Positions 1-13,500 of a DNA stretch of 64,000 nt are shown one piece after another. The notes beneath the pieces are model-generated. The model was not told the origin of the DNA. It did not search any database and saw nothing but the letters and a program-made list of their open reading frames with translations. Made by a program: the position numbers and the translations under genes. The stretch comes from Artemia franciscana (taxonomy: Eukaryota > Arthropoda > Branchiopoda > Anostraca > Artemiidae). Location: contig NC_088880.1 of the NCBI RefSeq assembly GCF_032884065.1, positions 36,324,827 to 36,388,826 of the forward strand, given 5' to 3'. The stretch's first letter is position 1. Every line of letters begins with the position of its first letter.

Positions 1-113
1 TCCTCTTTAGCATCTATTACGACAGGCTGCCATAGATCATATATTGTACGACTCAATCGCACAAAATTCCTTTCCCTTTGCAGAATCTTGTCGGCGGAGT
101 CACTTTTTACTGT
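1..113 (-). CDS. possible internal exon cut by the window edge
   Basis: On the minus strand positions 113 to 1 stay open for 37 codons. They start after a CAG (positions 116-114) and read TVKSDSADKILQRERNF, then VRLSRTIYDLWQPVVIDAKE, in a charged, protein-like composition. A TGA lies in frame just upstream, so an intron acceptor is needed, and its pyrimidine tract is weak. The plus strand offers a rival reading: a good acceptor (pyrimidine tract plus CAG at 81-83), then 26 codons ending in TAA near 161, with AATAAA shortly after. Only one of these is likely to be real. I recognise no family. Confidence 0.3.
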
Positions 114-1080
114 CTGACCTCATTATATAAAAGTAGTCCTTCTAGTGAATACTTCTTTTAAACAAAGTCAATTTCCGTTTTAACGATCAAATAAAATGCA
201 AATGAATACACAAAGCATATTAGAAACACAGAGAGGGGAGGGGACTGATATCAATATTAAGAACTACTGAAAAAACTGTAGCCTGACACGCGCTTTTTTA
301 CAAGTAGGCAACCCCTCCCCCTCCTAGATGAGAAGTCAACTGATCCATACAACAGGGGCTGTTTTAGGAGGGGTGTAGTGTGGGGGGGTACAAACAGGCA
401 CTTGCCCCAGTCGCGGATAGTCTAGGGGAGCAAAATTTCAAATAAATAATCTAATTGTTATAATCATTTTGTAGTTTTGTTTCTACTAAAATAAAGTAGA
501 GGGCCCATTTGGCAGTAAGTATAAGCAAATTAAATAGAAAGTTTCATTTTTCCCACATCTTCATCAGCATTTCTTTAAAATAAAAGTAAGTAGACCAAAT
601 TTAAATAATTTTAATGTTTTTTTGTGATATTTTGTATTCAAATTTTGTTAAAATCTGGCCTGAAAATTTATGGAACACAGTGGGAGAAGGGGCTAATCAA
701 GATTTTGCCCCGGGCGCAAGAGAGGTCCCCTACTACTGTAAGCAAAAGCCATAAATAAACCTCATATTCCAGTTGGGTAAATAAAATGTCCTTAAACACT
801 AAACTGGTTGTTTTCACGATGATTGGCATCACGGATGTCATTTCTGTGAACTAGCCACGACTAAAAATTGAAAATTCTCCCCTCTCCCATTTAAATATTT
901 CTTCTTTTTTTAATAAACAGGGAAAAAATCATTGGCCAAAAAAAAATTATAAACAGGAAATCTAGATTATTGAAGAGGGGGAAAACCCTTAATTGAGTCA
1001 CAGACAGTGTCGCAATATTATCTTAAGTTGAAAGCACATCTTGCAAGTAGGCTTTCTAATTTGACTGATGGAGGGATGGG
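114..1080. other. no recognisable gene
   Basis: AT-rich sequence with short G-rich patches, for example around 340-400. I see no open frame of note, no RNA gene and no match to the window's main repeat families. Confidence 0.5.
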
Positions 1081-1740
1081 TTCTAAAAATCTACCAAATC
1101 ATACAGTGATTACAGTTTTTCGCTCAAGTGTGTTAAAAATTGCTCTGTTACAGGAAGCATGGGTAGCAAAGCAACTTATGAGGCATATGTAAATTGTAGG
1201 CCCAGGCTGACGAAGCCTGGCCACATTAAGAATATAGGTGATTAACCATATTAGGTGAACAAAGCATTGTAAAAAGGGGCCCTGAAACAAAAAAAAGCGT
1301 GTTTTAGGCCATTATGTCTAATTATTCCTGGGCTATCCTTTAAGGGGACAGAAATTTCAAAAAAATCTGGGTTCTAAAAATCTACCAAATCAGTTACAGG
1401 GATTGCAATTTTTCGCACAAGTGTGTTGAAAATTGCTTTGTTACGGGAAGCATGGGTAACAAAACAACTTAAAGTCATATGTAAATTGTAAGCCCAGGCT
1501 GACAAATTGGGTTTATATAATGTAAGGGTAAACCGTAAGTGAGAATATAGGTGATTAACTGTAATAGGTGAACAAAGTGTTGTAAGAAGGGGCCCTGAAA
1601 CAAAAAAGCGTGTTTTAGGCCATTATGTCTAATTATTCCTGGGCTACTCTTAAAGGGGAGAGAAATTTCCCTGGGCTGTTCTTTGAGCCACCCTTTAAGA
1701 AGGGAAAATAAACCCCTGTACACAAGCCCAGTAATTATTT
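1081..1740 (+). repeat. two diverged direct repeat units of about 300 bp
   Basis: The block starting at 1081 (TTCTAAAAATCTACCAAATC) recurs at 1371. The shared segment starting GGGCCCTGAAACAAAAAA recurs near 1278 and 1588. Spacing is about 290-310 bp, so this is a diverged tandem duplication. A third partial unit may follow at about 1669. Open frames crossing it on either strand are short and not protein-like. Confidence 0.7.
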
Positions 1741-1789
1741 TTTGAGGGGAAGATGATCAGAAACCTGAAGTAGGCTATTTTTACTCGAG

Positions 1790-2112
1790 ATCTTCTTTAC
1801 CAGGCTCAGAGAGAGGAGTTGGTCATTGATATCCTCCTTTTGACACTACAATTTGACAACAAAGAAAAACTGAGCAAATCTTAAGGTTGAATGTATGGTT
1901 AGAAGCTGAAAAACGGAAGTTATGGCAGCTTCTTTTTAAAGAATTGCTCCTTAAGCCAAACCCATATCTTCAAGGTAGTTCTTATAGATACTGTACCACT
2001 TGCTATATGGCAGAGCTTGAGCAGTTAGTTTTGGACAACAACAAACTGAAGTCTTTCTACCAATCCCCTTTCAAGCGCCTTCTTGATAGACCTCCTCTAG
2101 CAGGGTGTATCA
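1790..2112 (+). pseudogene. decayed coding fragment of unknown origin
   Basis: Two overlapping plus-strand frames look like former protein. One reads RDLLYQAQREELVIDILLLT and on to a stop near 1883. The other, from about 1854, holds LEAEKRKLWQLLFKELLLKP and later KSFYQSPFKRLLDRPPLAG. A single frameshift near 1880 would join them. The frame ends where an FB element copy begins at 2113. The many leucines and paired charges suggest a helical protein, perhaps from an old mobile element or a dead gene. I recognise no family. Confidence 0.3.
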
Positions 2113-2481
2113 TCAAACAGTTCAGGGTATTGAACTGTAGTAAGGAGCGACCCGGCTCAATAGTAAACAAAACTCTAAAAAACGAAATTTAATACTAAAA
2201 GATACATCAAAAGAATCGTATTTTTATGCTGATTTTGAATATATAAGTTTCATCAAATTTAGTTTTACTTATCAAAAGTTACGAGCCTGAGAAAATTTGG
2301 TTTATTCTGGAAAATAGGGGGGAAAACCCCCTAACAGTCATAGAATCTTAACGAAAATCCCACCATCGCATTCAGCATATCAGAGAACCCTATTCTAAAA
2401 GTTTCAAGTTCCTATCTACAAAAATGTGGAACTTCGTATTCTTTGCCACAAGACTAATCACGGGTGCGTGTTCATTTGTTT
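2113..2481 (-). mobile_element. FB element, 3'-terminal fragment
   Basis: This begins with the outer end of the family (TCAAACAGTT...GAACTGTAGTAAGGAGCGAC, with a short internal mismatch) and runs inward to the conserved block around CACGGGTGCGTG. Sense orientation is on the minus strand. The rest of the element is missing. Confidence 0.8.
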
Positions 2482-2671
2482 AGGAAGAATTGAGGGAGTC
2501 CAGCCTAGAATTATTTTTAAATTGTTAAAACTTTATGAGAACTATAATGTAAACATGCCTGTCATGATCACTCAAGTAGTGGCAACACTTAAGTTAAATT
2601 TAGCCAAGATCCTAACACAGATCAGTCCTCCTGGGTGGCCTACTACAGCTTTATGTTGCAACAGATTTTTT

Positions 2672-2677
2672 TTTATT
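2672..2677 (-). terminator. poly(A) signal of the minus-strand split gene
   Basis: AATAAA on the minus strand lies about 14 nt after the proposed stop codon at 2693-2691. This gives a very short 3' UTR and supports 2691-2849 as a last exon. Confidence 0.45.
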
Positions 2678-2690
2678 AACTTTTAGGCTG

Positions 2691-2849
2691 TCAGAAGAAA
2701 GAGTACCTTGCAATATCTTCAAGTTCATTCCATGAAAGTCCATCTTCACTACCTTCATCTTCTCCATCAAATAAATCATTTAATAATATATTGTTAAAAT
2801 CACCAAACTCATTAACAAGGTCCATGATTTCAGATTCATTTGTGAACAG
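2691..2849 (-). CDS. last exon of the split gene
   Basis: A pyrimidine-rich acceptor (CTTTCTTTTTCAG) borders position 2849. Then 52 codons stay open, starting LFTNESEIMDLVNEFGDFNN, with an acidic run and a final TGA at 2693-2691. AATAAA follows at once. This is the best-supported exon of the model. Confidence 0.55.
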   Translation of the reverse strand: MFTNESEIMDLVNEFGDFNNILLNDLFDGEDEGSEDGLSWNELEDIARYSFF

Positions 2850-4505
2850 CTGAAAAAGAAAGTATAAACATTTTCAGAAATAATATAAACAGATAAAAAA
2901 TACTTTTAAAATCGAAAAGTAATAGATTTAATTTATGCATACAAAAAATCCGTCTCTATACATCAAAGCTGAATAAACAAATAATATACATCATAAACTG
3001 CAACGAAACGTAATTACTCCAAGTTGAACCATAGCAGGGGGTTTAAGAGAACAAAAACCCTAAATTGGGGTTACTGAATATAAAAATCTACAACAATTTC
3101 TCATAAAAATGTGAAGTAAATTTGTCATCTACAAAACAACTCTGACAGAAGTATTAATCATCTTTTTTAAAAGGTTAAGATATCAGATCTAATTGCATAT
3201 GATTGTCACTGATGGCACTGCTAATATAAACAGAAACTAGAATAATAATATCAGCATGAAAATATAGACAACACTGCATTGCTATTATCAATGATAAATA
3301 AAAAACTATTAACAACAATGAAGACTAAAAATGTGGAGGGGGGGGATAAAATGATTGGTTTGCCAGCTATTGTATAAGCATTACTTGTGCAGTGCTTAGA
3401 AATAACAAATTTGCTTTTGTTTTGCTAGGTCCGCCACTCCCATTCTTTGCACTGGGGACATTCCCCCCCCCCAATTTCACAGCCCCACTAGAATCTAACT
3501 CCACTCCTTAGCTTCCACAGTAATCCCAACTTACTTCCCAATCCATGATATTACTTAGAAGTTTCAAATCTGTTTCACCTAAATATGTCCTGATAGAGGT
3601 CTTGAACCAAAAAATAACTCATTTGGCTCTTTCTTAGTTGATTGTGTTATGTGACAATAACTATTCCCTCTTGTCATATTGCCATTTTTGTTTTTGGCCC
3701 ATTTGAGGCGTTTCTCGAACTCCAGGTTTTAGAGTGTTTCAATTTCTGAGCTCTATTTCTTAATTTAGTATTTCAGAGAATCCTTTTTTTAGTTATCAAT
3801 ATTTCTTATTGTTTTTGTCACTCATAATGAATCTGACTTATATTATGTTTCTAATTCCAAAGGTTTTGATTGTTACATTTTTTAACTTGGAACACACGAG
3901 CCATTTCTTCATAAATACTATATTATCTCCCTCCCCTCCCTTCTTTTGCTTTTTATTTCATTAATTGTACAAAGTTCATTATTAGTTCTGGACACGAAAT
4001 GTATGACTATTATGTTTTACTAATTGGTTTCATTTTTATTGAGCATTTTTATGCTTGATAGATTTCTTGTTTGAAAATTGTTGAAAGTTTGTCTTGCTTG
4101 CTTTGGTCATTTCTCTCTTGTTTTCTTTTACTTCGACACATGAAGCAAATTCTGCTCTATTAGAACTTTTCTTATAGATAGTACCTTGTCTCTTAACTAA
4201 GCACACACAGGGGACTGGTCTCAAGTTTTATAGCTGAGGAAGGGATGCTGCAGCCTTCTAACTGCACAAAACAGTTTCGATGTCATGTTTGTCTTTTTTT
4301 TAACTACTTAGGTAAACAAGAAACAAATAATTGCTTTCTAGAAATCTTTCAATGTCTTGAAAAACAAATGAAATCCTGAAAGCTGAGTAGCATGTTCAGT
4401 TTCAAAGTATTATGTATAGTCGTCAATTTGGTATAAACATCATCTAACAGCTTTTCAATTATAACTAGCCAATTGAACTTGTTTGCAATTAAGAGGATCG
4501 ACCTT

Positions 4506-4570
<65 letters not shown>

Positions 4571-7500
4571 GACTATGCTGGATTTCAGATCAGCTACTTG
4601 TATGCAGCTATGTCAGTGTTTTTTTTTTGTTTTTTTTTATTAGGGTAATTTATAAAACGTTGGCTAATATAGCCTATGGTGAAGAGTTTGACATTTTATT
4701 TGAGATATTTCTGGAATGTTAATATCAATTTAAATCTAGAACAAAGCTTAAACCATTAACCATTTAACCTTTGTTATATCTTCTAGAATCACTCATTTTT
4801 AGCTGAAGTTTCTAGAAAAAGGAAAGGTCATCTAAATTTCAGGCAAAACATTTCTAAATCTCCAAGATTAGATAGAATTCTAAGTTATACTATCGACCAA
4901 AGACTATAAGAGGTGAGCATAGTTACATTCCATGGCAGGACTGAACTTGTATATATGGTCAACTACAGTAGGAATAATAATCTTTTGGGCTTGCACCACA
5001 CACTTAAAAGTCCATCTATGGTAGCCAATATTGTATTATTTTTCATCGGTGGCAGACTCAGAAAAAAAAACACCCTTGGTCAAGTTGCATCAAATTCTTA
5101 TTCAGGGATGTTGCCTCCTCCTCAAAATCTCACACTTCACGCTAAAGGTTTTTGGTACTTTTAAAGAAGCTTCTTATTTTTCTAATTAAACGACCCTTGT
5201 CAGTCTTTCTTGAAGAACTGGGACAACATCCAATCTTTAGCATGAAGAGCAAAGTGTTGAGGAGGGGCCAACTCCTGTCATATATAAAAATAATTTCTGT
5301 TCATTTTAAGTTTTAATGTTGCTCAGTACTTTCAGTTAAAAAGACTGGGTTTTTTTAAGCAAATTTTATTTAATAGCTAATTTATATATGACAGGAGGGG
5401 CCAACTCCTGTCATACATAAAAATAATTTCTGTTCATTTTAAGTTTTAATGTTGCTCATTACTTTCAGTTAAAAAGACTGTTTTTTTTTTTAGCTAATTT
5501 CCGATCATTTTTTTAAATGGTGCCAGGAAATCCTGCTCCATCTCCATGGAAAAAATCCCCCCTCTCCACAGAAAGATCCTCTAAACAATTCAATCTCAGT
5601 GATAATTTACCCCAGACAATTACTCCTAACATCTCCACGCATAAAATTGAGTCGGCAAAGACTAAGCAAGACAAACAACAAGAATTTTGTATAGGAATTC
5701 TGTCAAGTTCTCCCAGTGTAAAATTTCCCCTAAAAAGTTCACCCCCTGGAAACATCCCTCCCCATGGAAAATTCCCCTCCCGGAAAAATATATGCATATT
5801 TCCCCATACCAAATATTGGGGATTTTCCCCTCTTCTTCGAAAATCAGGCAGATTTTCTCAGGCTCTTAGTATTTGATGGAATCACATTTCCATCAATTTA
5901 TATATTTGGAATCACAAGAAAACCAATTCTTTTTATATATTTATTGGTATCAAACTTTTTGTTTTTTAGTTTTGGTTAATATTCAGCCACCTTGCTCCTT
6001 ATTTATAGTTCTTTACCACTACAGTTTGATTCTCTCTAAGGAGTCTTTTTTCCTTTGTTCTTAAAAAATGTGTTTGACTCCAAGAAAGTAAAATTTCTTC
6101 AAAAATTAGTTTGTGTTAGGTTTTTTTTTTTATTCTCGATCATTTATAACTGATAGTGACGAAAATTAATTTTTCCTCTTGTGCAAGTAATGTATGTATA
6201 AGCCTTTTCTCTATAGATCAATAAAAAGAAAACCTATTGGAAAATTCTGCAAAGAGTAAAGAGCCTTATTAAACTTGAGACAAGCAGAAATAAAGCTCTA
6301 TGATAATTCAAACTTAAACAGCCAAAAATTACCATCAAAGAGTAAATGAGAAGCCAAATGAACAGAAATTAAAATGAATTATCACATCACAGATATTCAG
6401 ATACTGACATATTTAAGTCCGAAAACAATTAGATCCTAATTTAAATCCTAAATGAATATATAAATCCTAAAACAATTAGAAATTAAATGAGTAAAAAGAA
6501 ATTAATACGAATCAAGTCAAAATTAAAACCAATAGAAATTACTACAAATACAAGTTAGGTTACTGCCTCCCCCCACACACACCTGCAAGCCTTGTAAAGA
6601 CTATTATGTCATTTGTGTTTTATTAAAACTATATGCATATGTGTTTTGAAAAGTGTAGTTTTATTTTTAAAAACTGAAAAAAAAATCACTACAGTAATTT
6701 TAGATGACTGGAAAGACTTAGTGAAAGTATCCTGAATGTTGAATATAATGATATTAATCCTGGAAATCCCCACAATTCAAGATATTATTTAACATATTTT
6801 TTTTAATTATGAAATAAGAGCTAAGGGCCAAAAGATCATATGGTATGAGCTCTAACAAAATTCTAAGAATCAATAGATTGATTTAAAAGGAAAATCAGAG
6901 GTTTAATGCCGATCAGGATTTAAGATAAGACCTCTGAGTTACGATTTCCTTCTAAATATCAAAATTCATTAAGATCCGATCACCCACTCGTAAGTTATAA
7001 ATACCTATTTTTTTCTAATTTTTCCTCTTCCTTTAGCCCCCCAGATGGTCGAACCTGAGAAAACGACTTTATCAAGTCAATTTGTGTGGCTCCCTGACAC
7101 GCCTGCCAATTTTCATTGTCCTAGCATGTCCAAAAGCACCAAACTCGCCAAATCACTGAACCCAACCCCCCAACTCCCCCAAAGAGAGTGAATCCAGTAC
7201 GGTTAAGTCAATCACGTATCAAGGACATTTGCTTATTTTATCCACCAAGCTTCATCCCGATTCCTCCACGCCAAGTATTTCCCCCTCCAACTCCCCCCAA
7301 CGTCAAAAGATCTGGTATGGATTTGAATTAAGAGCTCTGAGACATGAATTCCTTCTAAATATTAAATTTCATTAAGATCCGATCACCTATTCGTAAGATA
7401 AAAATACTCCAATTTTCACGTTTTCCAAGAATTCCGGTTTCCATCTCCAACTCCCCCCAATCTCACAGGATCTGGTCGGAATTTAAAATTAGAGCTTTAA

Positions 7501-10500
7501 AGCACAGGATCCTTCTAAATATCAAATTTCATTAAGATTTGATCCCCCTTTCGTAAGTTACAAATACCTCAATTTTCAAAACTACCCCCCCCCCAACTCC
7601 ACCAACGAGAGCAGATCCGGTCCGGTTATGTCAGTCACGTATCTTAGACAGGTTTCTATTCTTCCCATCCAGTTTCATCCTGATCTCACCACATTAAGTA
7701 TTTCTAAGATTTCCACCCCCGCCCCCCCCCTCAACTGACCCCCCAATTACACTTGATCCGGTTGAGATTTAAAATAAGAGATCTGAGTTACGAGGTCCTT
7801 CTAAATATGAAGTTTCATGAAGATCCGATCACTCCTTCATCAGTTAAAAATACGTAATTTTTTCTAATTTTCAGAATTACCCCCCCCCCCTCCCAATAGA
7901 GTGGATCCGTTCCAACTATTTTTAAATCACGTATCTAAGACTTCTGCTTATTTTTCCCACCAAGTTCCATCCCGATCCCTCAAATCTAAGCGTTTTCCAT
8001 GGTTTTAGGTTCACCCAACCCCAAACTCCCCCTAATGTCACCAGATCCAGTCGGGATTCAAAATAAGAGCTTTGAGAAACGATACCCTTCTAAATATCAA
8101 ATTTCGCTGAGATCCAATCACCCGTTTGTAAGTTAAAAATACCCCATTTTTCCTAATTTTTCCAGAATTAACCCCCCCCCAACTACCCGAAAGAGAGCGG
8201 ATCTGTTCGGGTTATGTCAATCATGTATCTAGGACTTGTGCTTATTTTTCCAACCAAGTTTCATCCCAATCCCTCCACTCTAAGTGTTTTCCAAGTTTTA
8301 GGTTTCCCCCTCCCAACTCCCCCCCCCCAATGTCACCAGATCCAGTCGAGATTTAAAATAATAAATCTGAGACACAATATCCTTCTAAATATCCAATTTC
8401 ATTGATATCTGATCACCTGTTCGTAAGTTAAAAATACCTCATTTTTTCTAATTTTTCAGAATTAACCACCACCACCCCCCAACTACCCCAAAGAGAGCGG
8501 ATCCGTTCCGGTTATGTCAATCATGTATTTAGGACTTGTGCTTATTTTTACCACCAAGTTTCATCCCAATCCCTCCACTCTAAGTGTTTTCCAGGATTTT
8601 AGGTTTCCCCCTCCCGGCTCCCCCCCCCCCCAATGTCACCAGATCCGGTTAAATCCTTTGGCTAAGAATTGGACCAAAAGTGCTCCCCTGTCCCTTTATT
8701 ATAATTGCAGTAACCATCTTCTATTATATACCAAATCAAAATATTGATGCAAAACATAAATGTATCCAGCAATAGAAGACAAAAGCTGAATTTGTTACTT
8801 GCAACAATCCAAATGCTTGATACTTTTGTTCAGTTAGTGATGATAATGACCTCAAGATGGATTCAAATTGCTCCTTACTTATAGTAAAGCAAATAGTTAA
8901 TACACCAACTACTAGTAGAAGCACCTCTCTTGATATCATTCTAAATAATCCAAGTAATTTTAGCCCTCTCCTCCAGCTTTGCTCCCTGGGTGGGAGTTAT
9001 CTCCCCCTTCTTTTGTCACCCTCTCCAAACTTCAAGCATTCCTTCTCAATAATTTATGGCTCTTACCACTCTCTTAAAAATTCTGGCCTTCTTTCTTTTA
9101 AGTGGCCGAATGCTGAAGATTGGCCTAATGTTTACAATATGCAAAATCTTGATGATAAAATTGCAACTTTTGACCAAAAGTTAAATAATAAATATGTTTT
9201 CTTTCCCAGGAAAATAATTCCTGACCAGCAAACAATCTAATAAAAAAAACAAGTTTTTTAAACTGCAAGTAAGGAGCGACAGTAAAACTTAAAACGAACA
9301 GAAATTACTTCGTATATGAAAGAGGCTGCTTCCTCATCAACGCCCCGCTCTTTACGCTAAAGTTTTTTACTGTTTTAGAAAGAAGAATTGAGAGAAAGAG
9401 TCAAACTTTAGCGTAAAGAGCGGGGCGTTGATGAGGAAGCAGCCTCTTTCATATACGAAGTAATTTCTGTTCGTTTTAAGTTTTACTGTCGCTCCTTACT
9501 TGCAGTTTAAAAAACTTGTTTTTTTTATTTAATTTCTGAACGTTTTTGAAGTAATGCATGTTATTATTTTCCAGCTGTACTTTTTAAATTAAAAAAATAC
9601 TTTAGTGTAAAGAGTGAGGAGTTGCGCAGGGGACAACCTCTTTCATTTACGGAATAATTTTGTTCGCTTTAAGTTTTAATGTCGCTCCTTACTTTCCGTT
9701 TAATTTTTCTTTTATTTAATTTCTGAACGTTTTTGAATTAATGCATGTTTTATTTTGTCTCTCCACAATAATTAATTCATGAATAATTAATTATTAATTG
9801 TTAGTAATAATTAAGTAAAAAAATTAAGATCAATAATCATCTCAAAATTAACACAAGCAAATATTATCATAAATCAAAGTGTAGCTAATTTCACGTGTAA
9901 AGCTTAGAGTATTAAGATGAAAAGGGTGTCAAATGCACACATCAACAATATTTTTGGAACGGCTTAACGTGTCAAGGCGAAATTTCCGGGGCATCATGAA
10001 AGTGATGTTCAACTGAACAAATATGCACATTTTAATATGCACAATCTAATTTCAGGCACGTGGTCAATTTTTGGGGTGATTTTTGGAGCTTCCATCTGTA
10101 TGTTCGCCATAGATTGGCCCAAAGTTGAAATATTTAAACTTTTATATCTAAACTGACCTACCAAATAATGCTAGTAAATCCTGCTCTCCCTTCATGGAAA
10201 TTTTCTTCTCCCATTACAAATTCTCGAAGGAAAGTTCCCCCAGCATATCCCCCTCTTCTCAACCCCTCCCCCAAACCAAAAAAATCCTCCTGAAAACGCC
10301 TGTATACTTCCCAATAACCATTACTATATGTAAGCACAGGTCAAAGTTTGTAACTTGTTGCCCCTCCCACGGGGACTGTGGGGGAGTAAGTCGTCCCCAA
10401 AGACATAGTTATAAGGTTTTTCGACTACGCTGAATAAAATGGCTATCTCAGAATTTTGATCCGTTGACTTTGGGAAAATAATTAGCGTGGGAGGGGGCCT

Positions 10501-13500
10501 AGGTGCCCTCCAATTTTTTTGGTCACTTAAAAAGGGCACTAGAACTTTTCATTTCCGTTAGAATGAGCCCTCTTGCAACATTCTAGGACAACTGGGTCGA
10601 TACGATCACCCCTGAAAAAAAAAAAAAAATAAAAAAAAAAAAAAAAAAATAAACACGCATCCGTGATCTGCCTTCTGGCAAAAATGCAAAATTCCACATT
10701 TTTGTAGATAGGAGCTCGAAACTTCTACAATAGGGTTCTCTGATACGCTGAATCTGATGGCGTGATTTTCGTTAAGATTCTATGACTTTTAGGGGGCGTT
10801 TCCCCCTATTTTCTAAAATAACGCAAATTTTCTCAGGCTCGTAACTTTTGATGGGTAAGACTAAACTTGATGAAACTTATATATTTAAAACCAGCATTGA
10901 AATGCGATTCTTTCGATATAGCTATTGGTATCAAAATTCCATTTTTTAGAGTTTTGGTTACTATTGAGCCGGGTCGCTCCTTACTACAGTTCATTACCAC
11001 GAACTGTTTGATAATCTATTTGCTGGTTAGAGCAGCAAATAATCTAACCAGCAAATAATAATCTAACCAGCCAATAATCTAAACAGGCTCCTTCCTTCCA
11101 TCATCCAAGGTTATCCAGCATTGTCTTATCAATTCCCAATGGATGATTTTCTGCTTTTTTCCCTTCTATTCCTCCCTCAGAGAAGGAAATCCTCTCAGAG
11201 TGGGAAACTAAGTAAAGGGGAAACTGGGATACCCTTTGGATACCCCATTTCCTCATATTAGTCCTTTCAATGGCTTCCTTTCAAAGATCGTGTCTGTCCT
11301 TTTCAATAAGATTATCATGTCTGGGGCAATTTCTGCAAATACAAGACAGACAGCCTTGTTTTGAAGGCATTCAAAATCCTACCTCTTAATGACCTGAGGC
11401 ATCTCAGGAACCTCAAATCCACTTCTACTTCCCATTATCAACTCTAAATTCTTGAAAACATAACTGCTGGCTAAATTTAAATTTCATTTAAACAAAAAGT
11501 TGAAAGAGAGTTGAGAAACATATCACTGAATTCAATACTGATTGCTGCCCAATTAAATTGCTTGCTTCCTTCTTATCAAGTAGTCACAGGTAGTCAAATG
11601 CTAGAATAATTATTCTAATCTTCTCCCTGTACATAGTGGAGTATCCATGATGCTTTCATAGGTCCGATTCTTATTCAGTTATGAGTAACAGCCTTGCAAA
11701 TGAGTAACAGCCTTCCTAACAGATAGAAATTTATTGTTGAAACCTGCTTTAGAAAATTCATAAACAGCCCAATGAGCATCCTCAATAAGAAAGCAAATGA
11801 TGCTTTGGACTTAGACATGGTAGTAAACACCTCTAAATCAATGATAATGCTAGTAAACTTCCTTAAATCCCAACCCTGTTTTCTCAATCCTATCCCTCCT
11901 GAAATTTTTGTATCCTCCTTCAAATTACTTGACATCACAATTTCTTCTAATTTAAAGTGAGATATTCATATTAAAGATACATCCATAGAGCTTATGCATC
12001 CATATCCTTCCTTAAGTTTCTAAATAATTTTAGTGTTCCCCTTTCCTTTAGGATCTATACTTCCTTTGTCCACCTGCATCTTGAATATGCTTGTTCAGTT
12101 TGGCACCCTGGCATCCAAAGGGAAAAATTGAAAGGAAAAAAAAATTCATCTTCAAAATAGCCCTGCACTCTATGTCTACTTCATTACTGAAAAAATATTC
12201 TGTTGTTTTCCCTTTTTTATTATTTGGTACTGATATTGCCCATGTTTTTGTATTGCCTATTTTGTTTTCCTCTTTCTACCATCTGATTAATTCCAACCAG
12301 TTTTCATCTATTTTACCTTATTTTGGCCTTTCCTGGTTTAATTTATTGGCTGGAGAATGATTTGATCATTCTGAATTTTTTTTGCATTCTTTATCAGTTT
12401 TTTTAGTTTTGTTTTTTTGTGATCTTTTATTGTCATGTTTTTATTTACTGATTTTGAGTTTGGCTCTTCAAGGCTTGTTTTGGTAATTTTTTGTGATGAA
12501 TATCATATCTTGTCTATTGTCCCCCATTTTCCTTGTCTTCAAGACATGAAAAATTAACTTTTGTCCCTGATATTACAGAAATATATAAATGGTGTGTATT
12601 AGTTTAATTATAATTTTGATGTTAATTTGTTTTGACTCAGAAACATGAATTCAGCCAAGTTGGGCTTATGCTAGCTATTTTTTTTTTAATATATCTTACT
12701 TTGCACAGTGTCTTTTGATTTGGTTCAACATTTCCCAAAAATCCCTACTTAATACACATAACTGTTCCTGTTATATTGTAGATATGTTGACATCCTGGTT
12801 GCATATAGTGCCTTTTAATTAAGATCAACATCCCCATTAATATTTTCTGAAAGTTTCAACTGAATACCCTTAGCAGTTCCTGGGATATTGCAAATCATGG
12901 AAATTCCCCAAGCCCTCATTATAACCCTAGAAAGCATGACCAAACCACATCTTTCATAAAGCATACTATTCAAGATAGTCAGTGAGTTACCATTCTGTAA
13001 GCAATTTCTATGAAAAACATCTAGCAAATCATCCTCCCTTTTTTTGAGTTCCCATGCTACAGAATCATACTTGACCCCTGTCATCACTGTAGCTTCCAAT
13101 ATTCTGATATTGAATTCTAGACTTTTTTTTCCTATTCTCCTAAACATTTTTCAACTAAAACAACTAAAACATTCATTTGTTTTGCTAAAAGTTTCATCCA
13201 GGATGCTTAAGTCATCAATATAATCTAAGTCTAGGAAATTTTACTCCTGCATTTGATTCTATGTTCTCTTATTGCCTTAGTTATGCTCCTTAGGACAAAT
13301 TCTATAAAAATTACCAATATATATGGGGATACAGACTAAAAAAAACTCATTTATAAACAATGTCCAGTAAGAGTAAAATACATACAACAAGACAAAGTAG
13401 AAATACAGAAGGCAGGATGATTTTTATTTTCATAGTGGAATCTAGCAAGATGGAAGCAGTGTTTTATTTTAAATTCTTATTTGTACCCCATGTTAGAACA

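Larger units (their letters stand above)
2482..4500. other. 3' part of the split gene, otherwise featureless
   Basis: Apart from the three exons and the poly(A) signal listed separately, this is AT-rich unique-looking sequence with short G and C runs near 3338 and 3465. I see no repeat family or RNA gene in it. Confidence 0.5.

Noticed and set aside
5517..5876. A 119-codon Pro/Ser-rich frame
   Set aside because: The region aligns with the C-rich middle of the FB family, so it is a repeat shadow.
6815..8655. CRISPR-like array (regular repeats with variable spacers)
   Set aside because: Units are 300 bp long, diverged and without short conserved repeats. The genome is eukaryotic and there are no cas genes.
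10194..10433. An open frame (79 codons) that recurs identically at 34081-34320 and 57031-57273, as if a conserved protein
   Set aside because: It lies within the FB element and is conserved only because these three copies are young. Older copies break the frame, and no start context, domain or codon bias supports coding.
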